A stretch of 64,000 nt of DNA from Chloroflexota bacterium. Lineage in GTDB: Bacteria; Chloroflexota; Anaerolineae; Anaerolineales; Anaerolineaceae. How positions within the stretch are numbered: the stretch's first letter is position 1; every line of letters begins with the position of its first letter. A program made the translations under genes and the position numbers. The stretch covers positions 1 through 64,000 of the forward strand of contig WOUT01000018.1 in NCBI GenBank assembly GCA_009773005.1. Reading direction: 5' to 3'. The notes below the pieces were generated by a model, which saw only the letters and a program-made list of their open reading frames with translations, was not told the DNA's origin and did not search any database. Positions 7,618 through 16,575 of this stretch are shown one piece after another.

Positions 7618-8844
7618 ATGGCATCGCAGGAAAAAATTAATGTAGTTGTAGTAGATGATATTGATGAATCGCGTGAGATGATCCTGCGTATGCTGCAGTT
7701 TGATGCCAGTATCGAAGTGGTTGGTACTGGTAGAACTGGAATTGAGGCAATTGAATCAGCCCAGAAATTAAAACCCGACGTAATCGTTATGGATATCAAT
7801 ATGCCGGATATGGATGGGATCTCGGCTACAGAAGCCATTCGAAAAAAGGTGCCTTTCATCCAAATCGTGGTGTTATCAGTACAAAACGATGCAAACTATA
7901 TGCGTAAAGCAATGCTTGCTGGCGCTCGCGACTTCTTAACTAAACCTCCGATGATCGATGAATTAACTGCTGCCATCAGACGAGCTGGGGATTTAGCTCA
8001 CGAGGAAAAAGCAAAAGCCTCAGTGGTTTATCAGCCTACAGGATTGACAGGTCCACTCACCCCAGGAATGATGATGAGAATGCCTGTTCTGCTCGGGAAA
8101 ATAATTTGTGTATACAGCCCAAAAGGCGGCACTGGCTGTACTACCATCGCAACCAATTTAGGGGTGGGACTAAAAACACAAGATAACAAGGTCGCGGTTG
8201 TTGATGCAAACCTGTTGTTTGGCAATGTTGCGGTTTTCCTCAATGAACATGGCAAGAATTCCGTCTTGGATCTGGTTGACAGGTCAAATGAACTCGACTC
8301 TGAAATCATTGAAGACGTTATGGTTGACAATAAACTGACTGGATTGCATTTGATGGCCTCGCCAAGAGATCCGGAATTAATGGATGCACATAAAGGAGAG
8401 CCTGTTTCAAAAATACTCACTTTTATGAAACAACTCTACAATTACATTATTATTGACACGACACCCTACCTTACAGAAGTAGTTCAAACCTGTCTTGATA
8501 TCGCTGATTACATCATACTTATCACAACGCAAGATATTCCTTCAATAAAGAATGCAAATCAATTCCTCAGTCTCGCAGATGCCTCAGGAATTCAACGTGA
8601 AAAAATTATCTTTATAATGAATCGCTATGACAAACGAATCGCAATTTCACCTGAACGCGTTGGAGATAGTCTAAAACAACCTGTAATTGTTGCGATTCCA
8701 TATGAAGAACGGATGACTAGTTCAATGAATCGGGGTATCCCATTCATGTTAGATAACAAAATTGCTCCTGCAGGGAAAGCTATCTTTTCATTAATTGAAA
8801 CGATCCGCACGAGAATCCAAAAAGAACAGGACAGCGCTTCGTAA
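7618..8844 (+). CDS. cpaE: CpaE-type protein: receiver domain fused to a MinD/ParA-like ATPase
   Basis: A 408-residue protein. Residues 1-125 form a response-regulator receiver with acidic Asp13/Asp14, phospho-acceptor Asp59 in 'VIVMDINMPDMDG', and the conserved Lys in 'FLTKPP'. Residues about 155-400 form a MinD/ParA ATPase with deviant Walker A 'PKGGTGCTT' and 'IIIDTTPYL'. CpaE proteins localise the Tad pilus machinery. Here the receiver keeps its phosphorylation residues, so input from a histidine kinase is possible; no kinase gene is nearby. The downstream cpaF starts 25 bases later. Confidence 0.88.
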   Translation: MASQEKINVVVVDDIDESREMILRMLQFDASIEVVGTGRTGIEAIESAQKLKPDVIVMDINMPDMDGISATEAIRKKVPFIQIVVLSVQNDANYMRKAMLAGARDFLTKPPMIDELTAAIRRAGDLAHEEKAKASVVYQPTGLTGPLTPGMMMRMPVLLGKIICVYSPKGGTGCTTIATNLGVGLKTQDNKVAVVDANLLFGNVAVFLNEHGKNSVLDLVDRSNELDSEIIEDVMVDNKLTGLHLMASPRDPELMDAHKGEPVSKILTFMKQLYNYIIIDTTPYLTEVVQTCLDIADYIILITTQDIPSIKNANQFLSLADASGIQREKIIFIMNRYDKRIAISPERVGDSLKQPVIVAIPYEERMTSSMNRGIPFMLDNKIAPAGKAIFSLIETIRTRIQKEQDSAS

Positions 8845-8869
8845 TGGATGAGATGAGGAGCAAGAAATA

Positions 8870-10264
8870 ATGTCAATTTTAAGAAGAATTCAATCCGGAG
8901 ATAATCAACCGCCAAGCCCCCAGAGCGGGACGGATGAGGGTTCTGGCTCTTCGCTAATGCAATCACGAAGAACTCTTTCAACCGCCAGTCAAAGCAGCCA
9001 GGATACCTATCAGGATTTAAAAGGCAGGGTTCAGAACAAATTATTGGCTGAGTTGGATCCTAGCGTCGATGTAACCGAAATCTCGGAAGTAAGAAAAACG
9101 ATTCAAGGGTTATTCGATCAAATTCTTGTCGAAGAGAACTTTGTCCTTTCAAGGACAGAAAAATCTCGTTTATTTGACCAAATCGTCGCTGAGATTCTCG
9201 GCCTCGGTCCACTGCAACCTCTACTAGAAGATGACACGATCACCGAGATTATGGTCAACGGAGCAAAAAACATTTACGTTGAGCGCCGAGGGAAAATTCA
9301 ACGCGTCCCGCTTGCGTTTGAAAGCAACGAGCATGTGATGAGAATTATCGAACGGATTGTGGCGCCACTAGGTCGCCGAATTGATGAATCCAGCCCATAT
9401 GTTGATGCACGGCTACCAGATGGTTCCCGGGTTAACGCAATCATCCCACCAGTTTCGCTTGTTGGACCGGTGCTTACAATTCGCAAGTTTTCAAAAAATC
9501 CGTTTACAGTTGATCAGTTAATTCAATTTGGGTCAATCACAACAGAATCTCTTCAGTTTCTTGATGCATGTGTAAAATCCAGAATTAATGTTGTCATTTC
9601 TGGGGGTACAGGTTCTGGAAAAACAACTTTGCTAAATGTCTTATCCGGGTTTATCCCGACTGACGAACGCATCGTAACGATAGAAAATGCGGCTGAACTT
9701 CAACTACGGCAAGATCATGTTATCACTCTGGAATCCAGGCCACCGAATATTGAAGGCAAAGGTGAGATCACGATTCGAGATTTGGTTATCAATGCATTGC
9801 GAATGAGACCTGACCGGATCATCGTGGGAGAAATTCGGGATGAAGCTGCATTGGATATGCTGCAAGCAATGAATACAGGTCATGATGGCTCAATGACCAC
9901 GTTGCACTCGAATAGCCCTCGCGATACGCTTGCGCGCCTTGAAACGATGACGATGATGGCAGGAATGGATATTCCAATGCGGGCGATTCGGGAACAAGTG
10001 AGTTCAGCAATTGATCTGGTTGTTCACCAGGAACGCCTTCGAGATGGAACACGCAAGGTTATTAATGTAACAGAAGTCACTGGCATGGAAGGTGATGTCA
10101 TCACAATGACAGATATCTTTGTTTACGAGCAGCTCGGATATGAGAATAATAAGGTAATTGGTCGTATGCGTCCAACCGGTTTACGACCCAAATTTATGGA
10201 AAAGATCGAAGCTTCTGGCATCCATCTTCCGCCAAGCGTTTTTGGCATTGGTACTCGCAGATAA
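8870..10264 (+). CDS. cpaF: Tad pilus assembly ATPase CpaF/TadA
   Basis: A 464-residue type II/IV secretion ATPase. It has a Ser/Gln-rich N-terminal tail (1-45), an N-terminal domain (about 50-210), and a RecA-like core with Walker A 'GGTGSGKTT' (245-253), an Asp box ('[10 protein letters not shown]'), Walker B '[16 protein letters not shown]', and the His box ('[10 protein letters not shown]'). It powers polymerisation, and possibly retraction, of Flp pilins together with the TadB/TadC membrane proteins encoded next. GATGAGGAG lies upstream of the ATG. Confidence 0.93.
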   Translation: MSILRRIQSGDNQPPSPQSGTDEGSGSSLMQSRRTLSTASQSSQDTYQDLKGRVQNKLLAELDPSVDVTEISEVRKTIQGLFDQILVEENFVLSRTEKSRLFDQIVAEILGLGPLQPLLEDDTITEIMVNGAKNIYVERRGKIQRVPLAFESNEHVMRIIERIVAPLGRRIDESSPYVDARLPDGSRVNAIIPPVSLVGPVLTIRKFSKNPFTVDQLIQFGSITTESLQFLDACVKSRINVVISGGTGSGKTTLLNVLSGFIPTDERIVTIENAAELQLRQDHVITLESRPPNIEGKGEITIRDLVINALRMRPDRIIVGEIRDEAALDMLQAMNTGHDGSMTTLHSNSPRDTLARLETMTMMAGMDIPMRAIREQVSSAIDLVVHQERLRDGTRKVINVTEVTGMEGDVITMTDIFVYEQLGYENNKVIGRMRPTGLRPKFMEKIEASGIHLPPSVFGIGTRR

Positions 10265-10287
10265 CAAGGAACTTAGTAGGTGACTTT

Positions 10288-11262
10288 ATGGATCCGGTAA
10301 TCATTCTTTGGGTGGGCGGCGCACTGATTTTGATTTTGATCGGAGTGGGAATTTATGTGTCGATTAGCAGCAGACGATCAGTTGAAGAAGATCGTCTCGG
10401 CGAATATGTTGAACCAGAGATTTCAGCCGATACCAAGAAAAGAGAAGCGCCTACTCCAGTAACGGATTGGTTAACCAAACGAGTTGAAAAATCCAATTTC
10501 GGTGACAAACTTGGAAAAGAGTTGGCGCAAGCTGATCTAAAACTCAAACCCGGTGAATTTATTGCCTTAATGGCGATCAGTTCGTTTGCATCTGCTGTGT
10601 TTGGATGGTTCATAGGCACTCAAAACTTGTTACTCGGAGTAGTCGGCGCTGTATTAGGTCTTTTCCTTCCCCGTATGTATGTTAGATCACAAAAGAAAAA
10701 ACGTCTGATCAAATTTAACGAGCAATTGGGCGATATGCTGGGATTGATGGTTAACGGTCTTCGTGCTGGATATTCAGTTATGCAAGCGATGGAAGCAGTT
10801 AGTAAAGAACTACCTTCACCGATCAGTGATGAATTTCGAAGAGTGGTGCAGGAGATTCAACTCGGCGTTTTAACTGAGAAAGCTCTCGATAACTTGCTTC
10901 GCCGCATTCCGAGTGATGATCTGGATTTGGTGATCACTGCAATGAACGTTCAACGGGAAGTAGGTGGTAATCTTGCCGAGATTCTGGATACAATTTCTCA
11001 TACAATCAGGGAGCGTGTCAGACTTAAGGGTGAAATTCGAGTTTTAACTGCACAAATGGACATATCAGCGCTATTTCTTTCCCTTCTTCCGGTAGGGCTA
11101 GTCTTTGTGCTGTATTTAATCAATCGTGAATATATCATAATACTTGTTTCAAAAGAATCAAACCAACCATTCCCTTGTGGTTTTGCAGCGCTTGGACTTG
11201 CCGGGTTAATGATTATCTCCGGTTATTTTGTGATTAAAAAAATAGCAAATATTGAGGTCTAA
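10288..11262 (+). CDS. tadB: Tad pilus inner-membrane platform protein TadB
   Basis: A 324-residue type II secretion F-domain protein. An N-terminal helix (about 5-27) and a hairpin pair (about 92-130) precede the cytosolic F domain with 'GLMVNGLRAGYSVMQAME' and 'VQREVGGNLAEILDTIS'. Two C-terminal helices (about 255-280 and 295-318) follow. It forms the membrane platform with TadC on which the ATPase drives pilin assembly. It lies between cpaF and tadC with short spacers. Confidence 0.9.
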   Translation: MDPVIILWVGGALILILIGVGIYVSISSRRSVEEDRLGEYVEPEISADTKKREAPTPVTDWLTKRVEKSNFGDKLGKELAQADLKLKPGEFIALMAISSFASAVFGWFIGTQNLLLGVVGAVLGLFLPRMYVRSQKKKRLIKFNEQLGDMLGLMVNGLRAGYSVMQAMEAVSKELPSPISDEFRRVVQEIQLGVLTEKALDNLLRRIPSDDLDLVITAMNVQREVGGNLAEILDTISHTIRERVRLKGEIRVLTAQMDISALFLSLLPVGLVFVLYLINREYIIILVSKESNQPFPCGFAALGLAGLMIISGYFVIKKIANIEV

Positions 11263-11277
11263 GATCGGGAGTTAAAT

Positions 11278-12225
11278 ATGATTGCGATTCTGGTTCTTAT
11301 CGGGATAATTCTCGCAATTGCAGTTACCTTAGTCATCATTGGTTTGAGAAACCCGCAAACAGTAAATGATCGATTGCTGCAAGAGCGCCTGGAAGAATTT
11401 AGTCAAACTGGTGAGCAGGTTGACCTTGAAAAACTGGAAATGTCACAGCCATTTACCGAGCGGGTTATATATCCAATTGCTCGAAAACTAGGCGAATTCA
11501 CAATTAAATTCACCCCACAAAACTGGTTAAATTCCATCTCTCGAAGACTGGAATTAGCTGGCAGCCCTTCCAGGATGGATCCTTCGCTTTTCTTGTCCGT
11601 TCAATTTATCACTGCTGTTGCTTTTGGCGCGATTATGTTTATTTTCCTGACTGTAGTCACCAAGGCAACTCCCCCAGGGCAGGTCTTTTTATTTACGGTT
11701 GTGTTTACAATCATAGGATTTTTTATACCGCAATTTCAACTTTCTACTAGGGTTACAAAAAGACAAAAAAATATTCGCAAAGCAATGCCTGATGCGTTAG
11801 ATTTGTTAACGATCTGTGTGGAAGCAGGATTAGGATTCGATGCTGCCCTTTCAAAAGTTGCCGAAAAATGGGAATCCCAGCTTTCCATGGCTTTTCATAG
11901 AGTGATTCAGGAGATTCAATTGGGCAAACTCAGACGTGAAGCATTGCGTGCTATGGCTGAAAACGTCGGGATCACCGAGATGACCAGTTTTGTAGCCGCC
12001 GTCATTCAGAGTGAACAGCTCGGTGTCAGTATGGCAAAAGTCCTCCGAATTCAAGCCGATCAAATGCGTATTCGCAGGCGACAAATGGCAGAGGAGGAAG
12101 CTCATAAAGCTCCCATCAAAATGCTGATTCCAATGGCGTTATTGATTTTTCCTTCATTACTGATCATATTATTTGTTCCTGCCGTACTAACGGTCATGCA
12201 ATCAGGCGTTTTGGGCGGACTTTAA
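11278..12225 (+). CDS. tadC: Tad pilus inner-membrane platform protein TadC
   Basis: A 315-residue F-domain membrane protein and partner of TadB. It has an N-terminal helix (1-22), a membrane hairpin (about 107-150), the F domain with 'DLLTICVEAGLGFDAALSKV' and 'VIQSEQLGVSMAKVLRIQAD', and a C-terminal helix pair ('MLIPMALLIFPSLLIILFVPAVL'). Last gene of the pilus operon. No TadE/TadF minor pilins, TadD or prepilin peptidase follow, so those must be encoded elsewhere. Confidence 0.9.
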   Translation: MIAILVLIGIILAIAVTLVIIGLRNPQTVNDRLLQERLEEFSQTGEQVDLEKLEMSQPFTERVIYPIARKLGEFTIKFTPQNWLNSISRRLELAGSPSRMDPSLFLSVQFITAVAFGAIMFIFLTVVTKATPPGQVFLFTVVFTIIGFFIPQFQLSTRVTKRQKNIRKAMPDALDLLTICVEAGLGFDAALSKVAEKWESQLSMAFHRVIQEIQLGKLRREALRAMAENVGITEMTSFVAAVIQSEQLGVSMAKVLRIQADQMRIRRRQMAEEEAHKAPIKMLIPMALLIFPSLLIILFVPAVLTVMQSGVLGGL

Positions 12226-12246
12226 TCATTTTTTCTGGAGTTCTAC

Positions 12247-13002
12247 ATGCCTTCGGCGGGTTCTACCCAAAAAAGAAAGCAGTTTTTCTCCTTTAATAAA
12301 TATATTTGGAATGCTTTGGATTGGCTATATCCACCATCCTGTTGCAGTTGTGGCCGATCAGGAGTGATTTTCTGTGAGGAATGCCAATCTTCTATCATGA
12401 AAATTAAAGGGAATTTATGTATTTCCTGCGGAATCCACTTACGAAAAAAGCAGACTAAATGCGTGGATTGTCTCGAAAATCCCCCGATATTTAGAGAAAT
12501 GCGGTCGTGGGCTGTCTACGAAGGTTCTATTCGTGAAGCGATCCACTCGTTAAAATATAAGCAAAACATCGCACTTGGACATATTCTTGCGAAGCAATTA
12601 ATAAACGTAATCAACCAATCAAACTGGAAGGTTGATCTTATCATCCCAATTCCACTCAGTGATTCACATTACAAACAGCGCGGTTACAATCAGTCGGCTT
12701 TAATTTCACGTTTTATTTCTAAATCCATCAATATTCACCATTCTAATGACGCGGTTGTACGCGTTCGCGACACCAAGACTCAAATTTCACTTGATATTAA
12801 GGAAAGATTTACGAATTTAGATGGCGCTTTTTGGGGAAATCCTGCTAAACTAAATACAAGGAGTGTATTAATCATAGACGATGTAATCACCACCGGCGCC
12901 ACGATGCAAAGTTGTGCAAAAGAAGTTATCGATGCAGGCGCAAAACAAGTCTATTGTCTATCAGTCGCCAGAGCTGTGCTTCGCACATCCAAACAGAAGT
13001 GA
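12247..13002 (+). CDS. comF: ComF family phosphoribosyltransferase-like protein
   Basis: A 251-residue ComF protein. The N-terminal zinc-ribbon region holds several Cys pairs ('CCSCGRSGVIFCEEC', 'CISCG', 'CVDC'). The C-terminal phosphoribosyltransferase fold has the PRPP loop 'VLIIDDVITTGATM' near residue 215. ComF proteins take part in DNA uptake during natural competence and possibly other DNA processing. The gene starts 21 bases after tadC, so it may be expressed with the pilus genes; a link between pilus and DNA uptake is inference. Confidence 0.88.
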   Translation: MPSAGSTQKRKQFFSFNKYIWNALDWLYPPSCCSCGRSGVIFCEECQSSIMKIKGNLCISCGIHLRKKQTKCVDCLENPPIFREMRSWAVYEGSIREAIHSLKYKQNIALGHILAKQLINVINQSNWKVDLIIPIPLSDSHYKQRGYNQSALISRFISKSINIHHSNDAVVRVRDTKTQISLDIKERFTNLDGAFWGNPAKLNTRSVLIIDDVITTGATMQSCAKEVIDAGAKQVYCLSVARAVLRTSKQK

Positions 13003-13050
13003 ATTTAGGCTTCCAATTCGCGTTTTTCAAAATTCATCGAGGAGGAAACT

Positions 13051-13611
13051 ATGGAGCAAAAAGTTGAAGTTTCAGTAAAAAATATGGAATTAACAGATCG
13101 TATTAAAGAGTACATTGATAAAAAAGTACCACGTTTGGAGAGGTTATTACCCTCAATTGAAAATATGAAATTTGATTTATCTTATGCAAAGACAGCCCGC
13201 AACCGTTCAGACCGTGAAGTAGCGCAAATAACCATTACCGGCAAAGGATTTGTTTTACGGACCGAAGAACGCAATTTAGATATGCTCACTGCCATAGATA
13301 ACGCTGTTGATAAAATGCAGCGTCAGATTGAACGTTTCAAAGGCAAACGCAGTCGAGGCCGCGGAGATGGCACTCCTGCTTCGGAGGTCATTGCTCCAGA
13401 GCAAGAATTGGATGAAGGTGTACAAACAGCGATTGTAAGGCGCAAATCCTTCACGCTCGTCCCGATGGATGAAAATGAAGCCATTGAACAAATGGCGCTG
13501 GTGGCGCATGAAGACTTTTTCATCTTTTACAATGTAAATACGAACTCCATTAATGTTCTTTATAAACGTCGCGACGGCGATTTGGGATTGATCGAACCAA
13601 AAATCGGATAA
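13051..13611 (+). CDS. hpf: Ribosome hibernation promoting factor, long form
   Basis: A 186-residue long-form HPF. The N-terminal S30AE/YfiA domain (1-100, 'VKNMELTDRIKEYIDKKVPRLE') binds the small subunit decoding region. A linker and a C-terminal dimerisation domain (about 128-186, 'SFTLVPMDENEAIEQM') follow. Long-form HPF makes 100S disomes in stationary phase or starvation. GAGGAGG precedes the ATG, and a strong terminator follows. Confidence 0.92.
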   Translation: MEQKVEVSVKNMELTDRIKEYIDKKVPRLERLLPSIENMKFDLSYAKTARNRSDREVAQITITGKGFVLRTEERNLDMLTAIDNAVDKMQRQIERFKGKRSRGRGDGTPASEVIAPEQELDEGVQTAIVRRKSFTLVPMDENEAIEQMALVAHEDFFIFYNVNTNSINVLYKRRDGDLGLIEPKIG

Positions 13612-13629
13612 CTCATGCAGGTCAATTTA

Positions 13630-13658
13630 AAAGCTGGACAAAACGGTCCAGCTTTTTT
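13630..13658 (+). terminator. Rho-independent terminator after hpf
   Basis: AAAGCTGGAC and GTCCAGCTTT form a 10-bp stem with a 6-base loop (13640-13645), followed by a run of T. Confidence 0.88.
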
Positions 13659-13690
13659 TCTTTAATGTGACTGCAAATCTATCTAAAGTA

Positions 13691-13737
13691 ATACCTTTCA
13701 AGGTATCAGACCGATTAGTATCATACTGATCGGTCTG
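13691..13737. promoter_or_regulatory. Two adjacent palindromes upstream of the TetR gene, probable autoregulatory operators
   Basis: The first palindrome is ATACCTT-TC-AAGGTAT (13691-13706), perfect. The second (13707-13737) pairs CAGACCGAT at its left end with ATCGGTCTG at its right end and is nearly perfect over 31 bases. They abut each other and end 14 bases before the TetR start codon. TetR regulators usually bind such palindromes beside their own gene; binding here is inferred. Confidence 0.75.
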
Positions 13738-13751
13738 TTTTGGAGAATTTG

Positions 13752-14342
13752 ATGCAACAACGCAGTGAAGAAACCCGAAGAAAAATTCTAACCGCATCCC
13801 TGAGACTTTTTTCGCTGCGGGGTTACGATGCGACTGGACTTGTTCAGATTTGTCGTGAAGCTGGCGTAAGCAAAGGCGCTTTCTATCACCATTTTGAAAG
13901 CAAGCATGATCTTTTTCTTAATTTGCTTGGCTCATGGTTGAACGATTTGGACCATCAACTTTCATTGGATTTCCAACATGCTGAATCTGTTCCTGAAGGC
14001 TTGAATAGAGTATCCCAACCAATTAACAGCGTTTTTAGAGATGCAGAAGGCCGTTTGTCAATGTTTCTTGAATTTTGGCTCCAATCATACAGGGACCCGA
14101 AAATCTGGAGTAAAACGATCCAACCATTTTTCAGATACCAAACCTTCTTTCAGAAATTGATCGAAAAAGGGATTAGAGAGGGTTCAATAAAAGATATTGA
14201 GAGTTTAACCGTCTCTCAAGTTCTCGTTTCGCTTTCTCTGGGGTTACTTCTTTCAAGCATGATCGACCCGGAAGGTGGGGATTGGGCAAAAATCACACAA
14301 ACTTCAATGAATTATCTCTTGGATGGAATTAAAAAGGAGTAA
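13752..14342 (+). CDS. TetR/AcrR family transcriptional regulator
   Basis: A 196-residue regulator when started at the ATG at 13752, which has GGAG 7 bases upstream. A TTG at 13740 would extend it by four residues but lacks a site. The N-terminal helix-turn-helix is clear ('LVQICREAGVSKGAFYHHF', about residues 30-50), with a helical ligand-binding domain after it. Strong palindromes lie just upstream. Three bases separate its stop from the extended SDR gene, so it probably controls its own operon with the two dehydrogenases. Ligand unknown. Confidence 0.88.
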   Translation: MQQRSEETRRKILTASLRLFSLRGYDATGLVQICREAGVSKGAFYHHFESKHDLFLNLLGSWLNDLDHQLSLDFQHAESVPEGLNRVSQPINSVFRDAEGRLSMFLEFWLQSYRDPKIWSKTIQPFFRYQTFFQKLIEKGIREGSIKDIESLTVSQVLVSLSLGLLLSSMIDPEGGDWAKITQTSMNYLLDGIKKE

Positions 14343-14345
14343 TAG

Positions 14346-15362
14346 ATGAATCTAATTACCGGAGCAACTGGACACATTGGAAATGTTCTTGTAAAGGAAC
14401 TTGTCAAGAGGGGAGAAAAAGTTAGGGTATTCGTTCTGCCTGATGAAGATCTTGCCCCACTAAAGGGACTTGATATTGAAATTGTACGCGGAAATATATT
14501 AGACAAGGTTTCTATTAAACCCGCATTTATCGGTGTGGACTACGTGTTCCACCTTGCCGGAATAATTTCGATCATGCCAGGAAAAGACACTCTTGTCCAT
14601 GATGTCAATGTTAATGGTACGTCTAACATGGTTGAAGCCGCAAAAGAAGCAAATGTAAAGAAATTCATTCACACCAGTTCTATTCACGCATTTAAAAGAG
14701 TTCCACGCGGGATTGTTATTGATGAAACCATCCCTATTGACCCTGAATCAAATTTGGCTGCTTATGACCAATCAAAAGCGGAGGCGACACTGGCAGTCCT
14801 TGAAGAAGTGAATAATGGGTTTCCTGCAGTGGTTGTCTGCCCTTCCGGGGTTATTGGACCATATGATTATAAGGGTTCTGAAATGGGGGTTCTCATTCAG
14901 GAATGGATGCTGCGTAAAGTAAATTTCTTGATCGAAGGGGATTATGATTTTGTTGATGTGCGAGATGTTGTCCAAGGGATGATTCTCGCTCGCGAGAAAG
15001 GAAAAACGGGCCAGATTTACATCTTGTCAGGAGAATTGATCAGAGTCGTTGATTTATGGCACTTGGTCAAAGAATTAATATCCATGCAATCAACCTTCAT
15101 CAATATCCCAGTCTGGATTGCCTCTTTTGTTGCAAAGTTTACACAGTTTTATTACCAGTTGTCAAAAACCAAACCTCGGTTTACCTCTTATAGCATTGAG
15201 ACTCTTCATACAAACGCGGTCATAAGCAATTTAAAAGCACGGTCCATGCTTGGATATCAACCCAGGTCGATAAGAGAATCTATTCGGGACACGGTAATTT
15301 GGTGGAGACAGCGAGAATTAACATTGTTGAAAAAGAAAACAAGATTTGAAAAAAACCAATGA
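14346..15362 (+). CDS. NAD-dependent epimerase/dehydratase (extended SDR)
   Basis: A 338-residue extended short-chain dehydrogenase. It has nucleotide-binding 'GATGHIGNVL' at the N-terminus, 'HLAGIISI', a Ser of the triad in 'IHTSSIHAF', and catalytic Tyr/Lys in 'YDQSKAE'. It resembles dihydroflavonol-4-reductase or 3-beta-hydroxysteroid dehydrogenase-like members acting on small hydroxy/keto substrates. The true substrate cannot be read from sequence. The stop overlaps the next gene's start (ATGA), so the two enzymes are translationally coupled. Confidence 0.82.
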   Translation: MNLITGATGHIGNVLVKELVKRGEKVRVFVLPDEDLAPLKGLDIEIVRGNILDKVSIKPAFIGVDYVFHLAGIISIMPGKDTLVHDVNVNGTSNMVEAAKEANVKKFIHTSSIHAFKRVPRGIVIDETIPIDPESNLAAYDQSKAEATLAVLEEVNNGFPAVVVCPSGVIGPYDYKGSEMGVLIQEWMLRKVNFLIEGDYDFVDVRDVVQGMILAREKGKTGQIYILSGELIRVVDLWHLVKELISMQSTFINIPVWIASFVAKFTQFYYQLSKTKPRFTSYSIETLHTNAVISNLKARSMLGYQPRSIRESIRDTVIWWRQRELTLLKKKTRFEKNQ

Positions 15363-16174
15363 AATACAAGGAAAAATTTAACACAAATGACATTGTTTTG
15401 ATCACCGGCGCATCGAGCGGTATCGGGGCAAAAACGGCTGAGTACCTCGCATTAAAAGGACTTAAGATTCTTCTCGTCGCTCGACGCGAAGAAAAATTGT
15501 TGGAGGTTTGTGAAAGGATAAAAAAACATCAGGGCGATGCGCGATATTACGTTGCAGATCTGACGAACGAAAATGATCGTAACAATTTGTTCTTAAAATT
15601 AAATAACCAAAACCTTATCCCTGACATCTTGATCAACAATGCGGGTTTTGCATGGTATGGTTATTACTATGATATGCCTTGGGAGATTGGCAAAGAACTA
15701 ATCGCGGTCAACACGGAAGCTGTCGCACACCTCACTCGCATCTTCCTTCCATCGATGTTGGCAAAAAAGCATGGACATATCATCAATATTGGATCGGTTG
15801 CTGGAAAGCTGCCAGAACAAGGTATTGCGCTCTACTCCGCCTCAAAAGCGTTTTTAGACGCCTTTACTACATCGGTTTATCGCGACTTGAGAGGCAGTCA
15901 GGTGAATATTTCAGTTGTACGTGCTGGTCCAATTAAAACCGAATTTTTTGAAACTGCCAGAAAACTGGATAACGGCAGTGATGTACCAGCAGAAAAAATT
16001 GCAACCTCGGTAGAGTCCGTTGCAAAGGGTATCTGGAGATTAATAAATCACCCCCAAAAAGTAGTCTACATCCCTTATTATTTAGTCATTTCCCCTTTAC
16101 TGGAAGTGTTTTTTTCCAAGATAATTGATTTTGTTGGGCCACTCTTGTTACGCAAAAACTCCAAGCATGCATAG
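15359..16174 (+). CDS. Classical short-chain dehydrogenase/reductase
   Basis: A 271-residue classical SDR. It has cofactor motif 'GASSGIGAKT', 'NNAGFAWYG', catalytic Ser in 'NIGSVAGK', and catalytic 'YSASK'. The Arg residues after the second strand ('VARREEKL') favour NADP(H). The C-terminal ~40 residues are hydrophobic ('YIPYYLVISPLLEVFFSKIIDFV'), suggesting membrane association and a lipid-like substrate (inference). It overlaps the preceding gene by four bases in the TetR-controlled operon. Confidence 0.85.
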   Translation: MKYKEKFNTNDIVLITGASSGIGAKTAEYLALKGLKILLVARREEKLLEVCERIKKHQGDARYYVADLTNENDRNNLFLKLNNQNLIPDILINNAGFAWYGYYYDMPWEIGKELIAVNTEAVAHLTRIFLPSMLAKKHGHIINIGSVAGKLPEQGIALYSASKAFLDAFTTSVYRDLRGSQVNISVVRAGPIKTEFFETARKLDNGSDVPAEKIATSVESVAKGIWRLINHPQKVVYIPYYLVISPLLEVFFSKIIDFVGPLLLRKNSKHA

Positions 16175-16226
16175 ATAAATAGAATAAACACGGAAATTTG
16201 TAGCATTTTGTGTTAGCGTGTTACCC

Positions 16227-16254
16227 TTGACAAACACAGTAATGTTGATAATAT
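16227..16254 (+). promoter_or_regulatory. Promoter of the copper operon
   Basis: TTGACA (16227-16232), 16-base spacer, TAATAT (16249-16254), directly followed by the C-run/G-run operator. A repressor bound there would cover the transcription start. Confidence 0.7.
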
Positions 16255-16261
16255 TATTTAT

Positions 16262-16284
16262 ACCCCCCCCCAAGAGGGGAGGGT
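16262..16284. promoter_or_regulatory. CsoR-type operator, overlapping the csoR ribosome binding site
   Basis: Arms ACCCCCCCCC (16262-16271) and GGGGAGGGT (16276-16284) form a G/C-tract pseudo-palindrome like known CsoR operators. It lies just downstream of the -10 box. Its G-rich right arm also places a Shine-Dalgarno-like GGGGAGGG 7 bases before the ATG at 16291, so one element may serve both transcriptional control and translation initiation. Confidence 0.7.
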
Positions 16285-16290
16285 GGAGGG

Positions 16291-16563
16291 ATGATGAATA
16301 GCGAAAAAACAGTAATGCGATTAAAAACCATCGAAGGGCATATCAAAGGTGTAACAAGGATGGTTGAAAATGGTGAATATTGTATCGATGTCATACGTCA
16401 AATTCAAGCTGTGCAAGCTGCGTTGAACAAAGTGAGCAGCAATATATTGAACGACCATTTGAACTCATGCGTAATCACGGCAGTGCAAGGGGAAGACCCA
16501 AAAGAAAGAGAACGAGTTCTGAAAGAAATTGCTGAAATTTATGAACAAGCTGCGAAAGTATAA
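16291..16563 (+). CDS. csoR: Copper-sensing transcriptional repressor CsoR
   Basis: A 90-residue all-helical CsoR/RcnR-family protein. The Cu(I) ligands of CsoR are present as Cys31, His56 and Cys60 (the C-H-C pattern), which favours copper over nickel/cobalt RcnR or formaldehyde FrmR. Without copper it binds the G/C-tract operator and represses the operon; Cu(I) releases it. The operator lies immediately upstream, and copZ and copA immediately downstream. The start could be either of two adjacent ATGs (16291 or 16294). Confidence 0.92.
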   Translation: MMNSEKTVMRLKTIEGHIKGVTRMVENGEYCIDVIRQIQAVQAALNKVSSNILNDHLNSCVITAVQGEDPKERERVLKEIAEIYEQAAKV

Positions 16564-16575
16564 AAAGGAGAGAAC

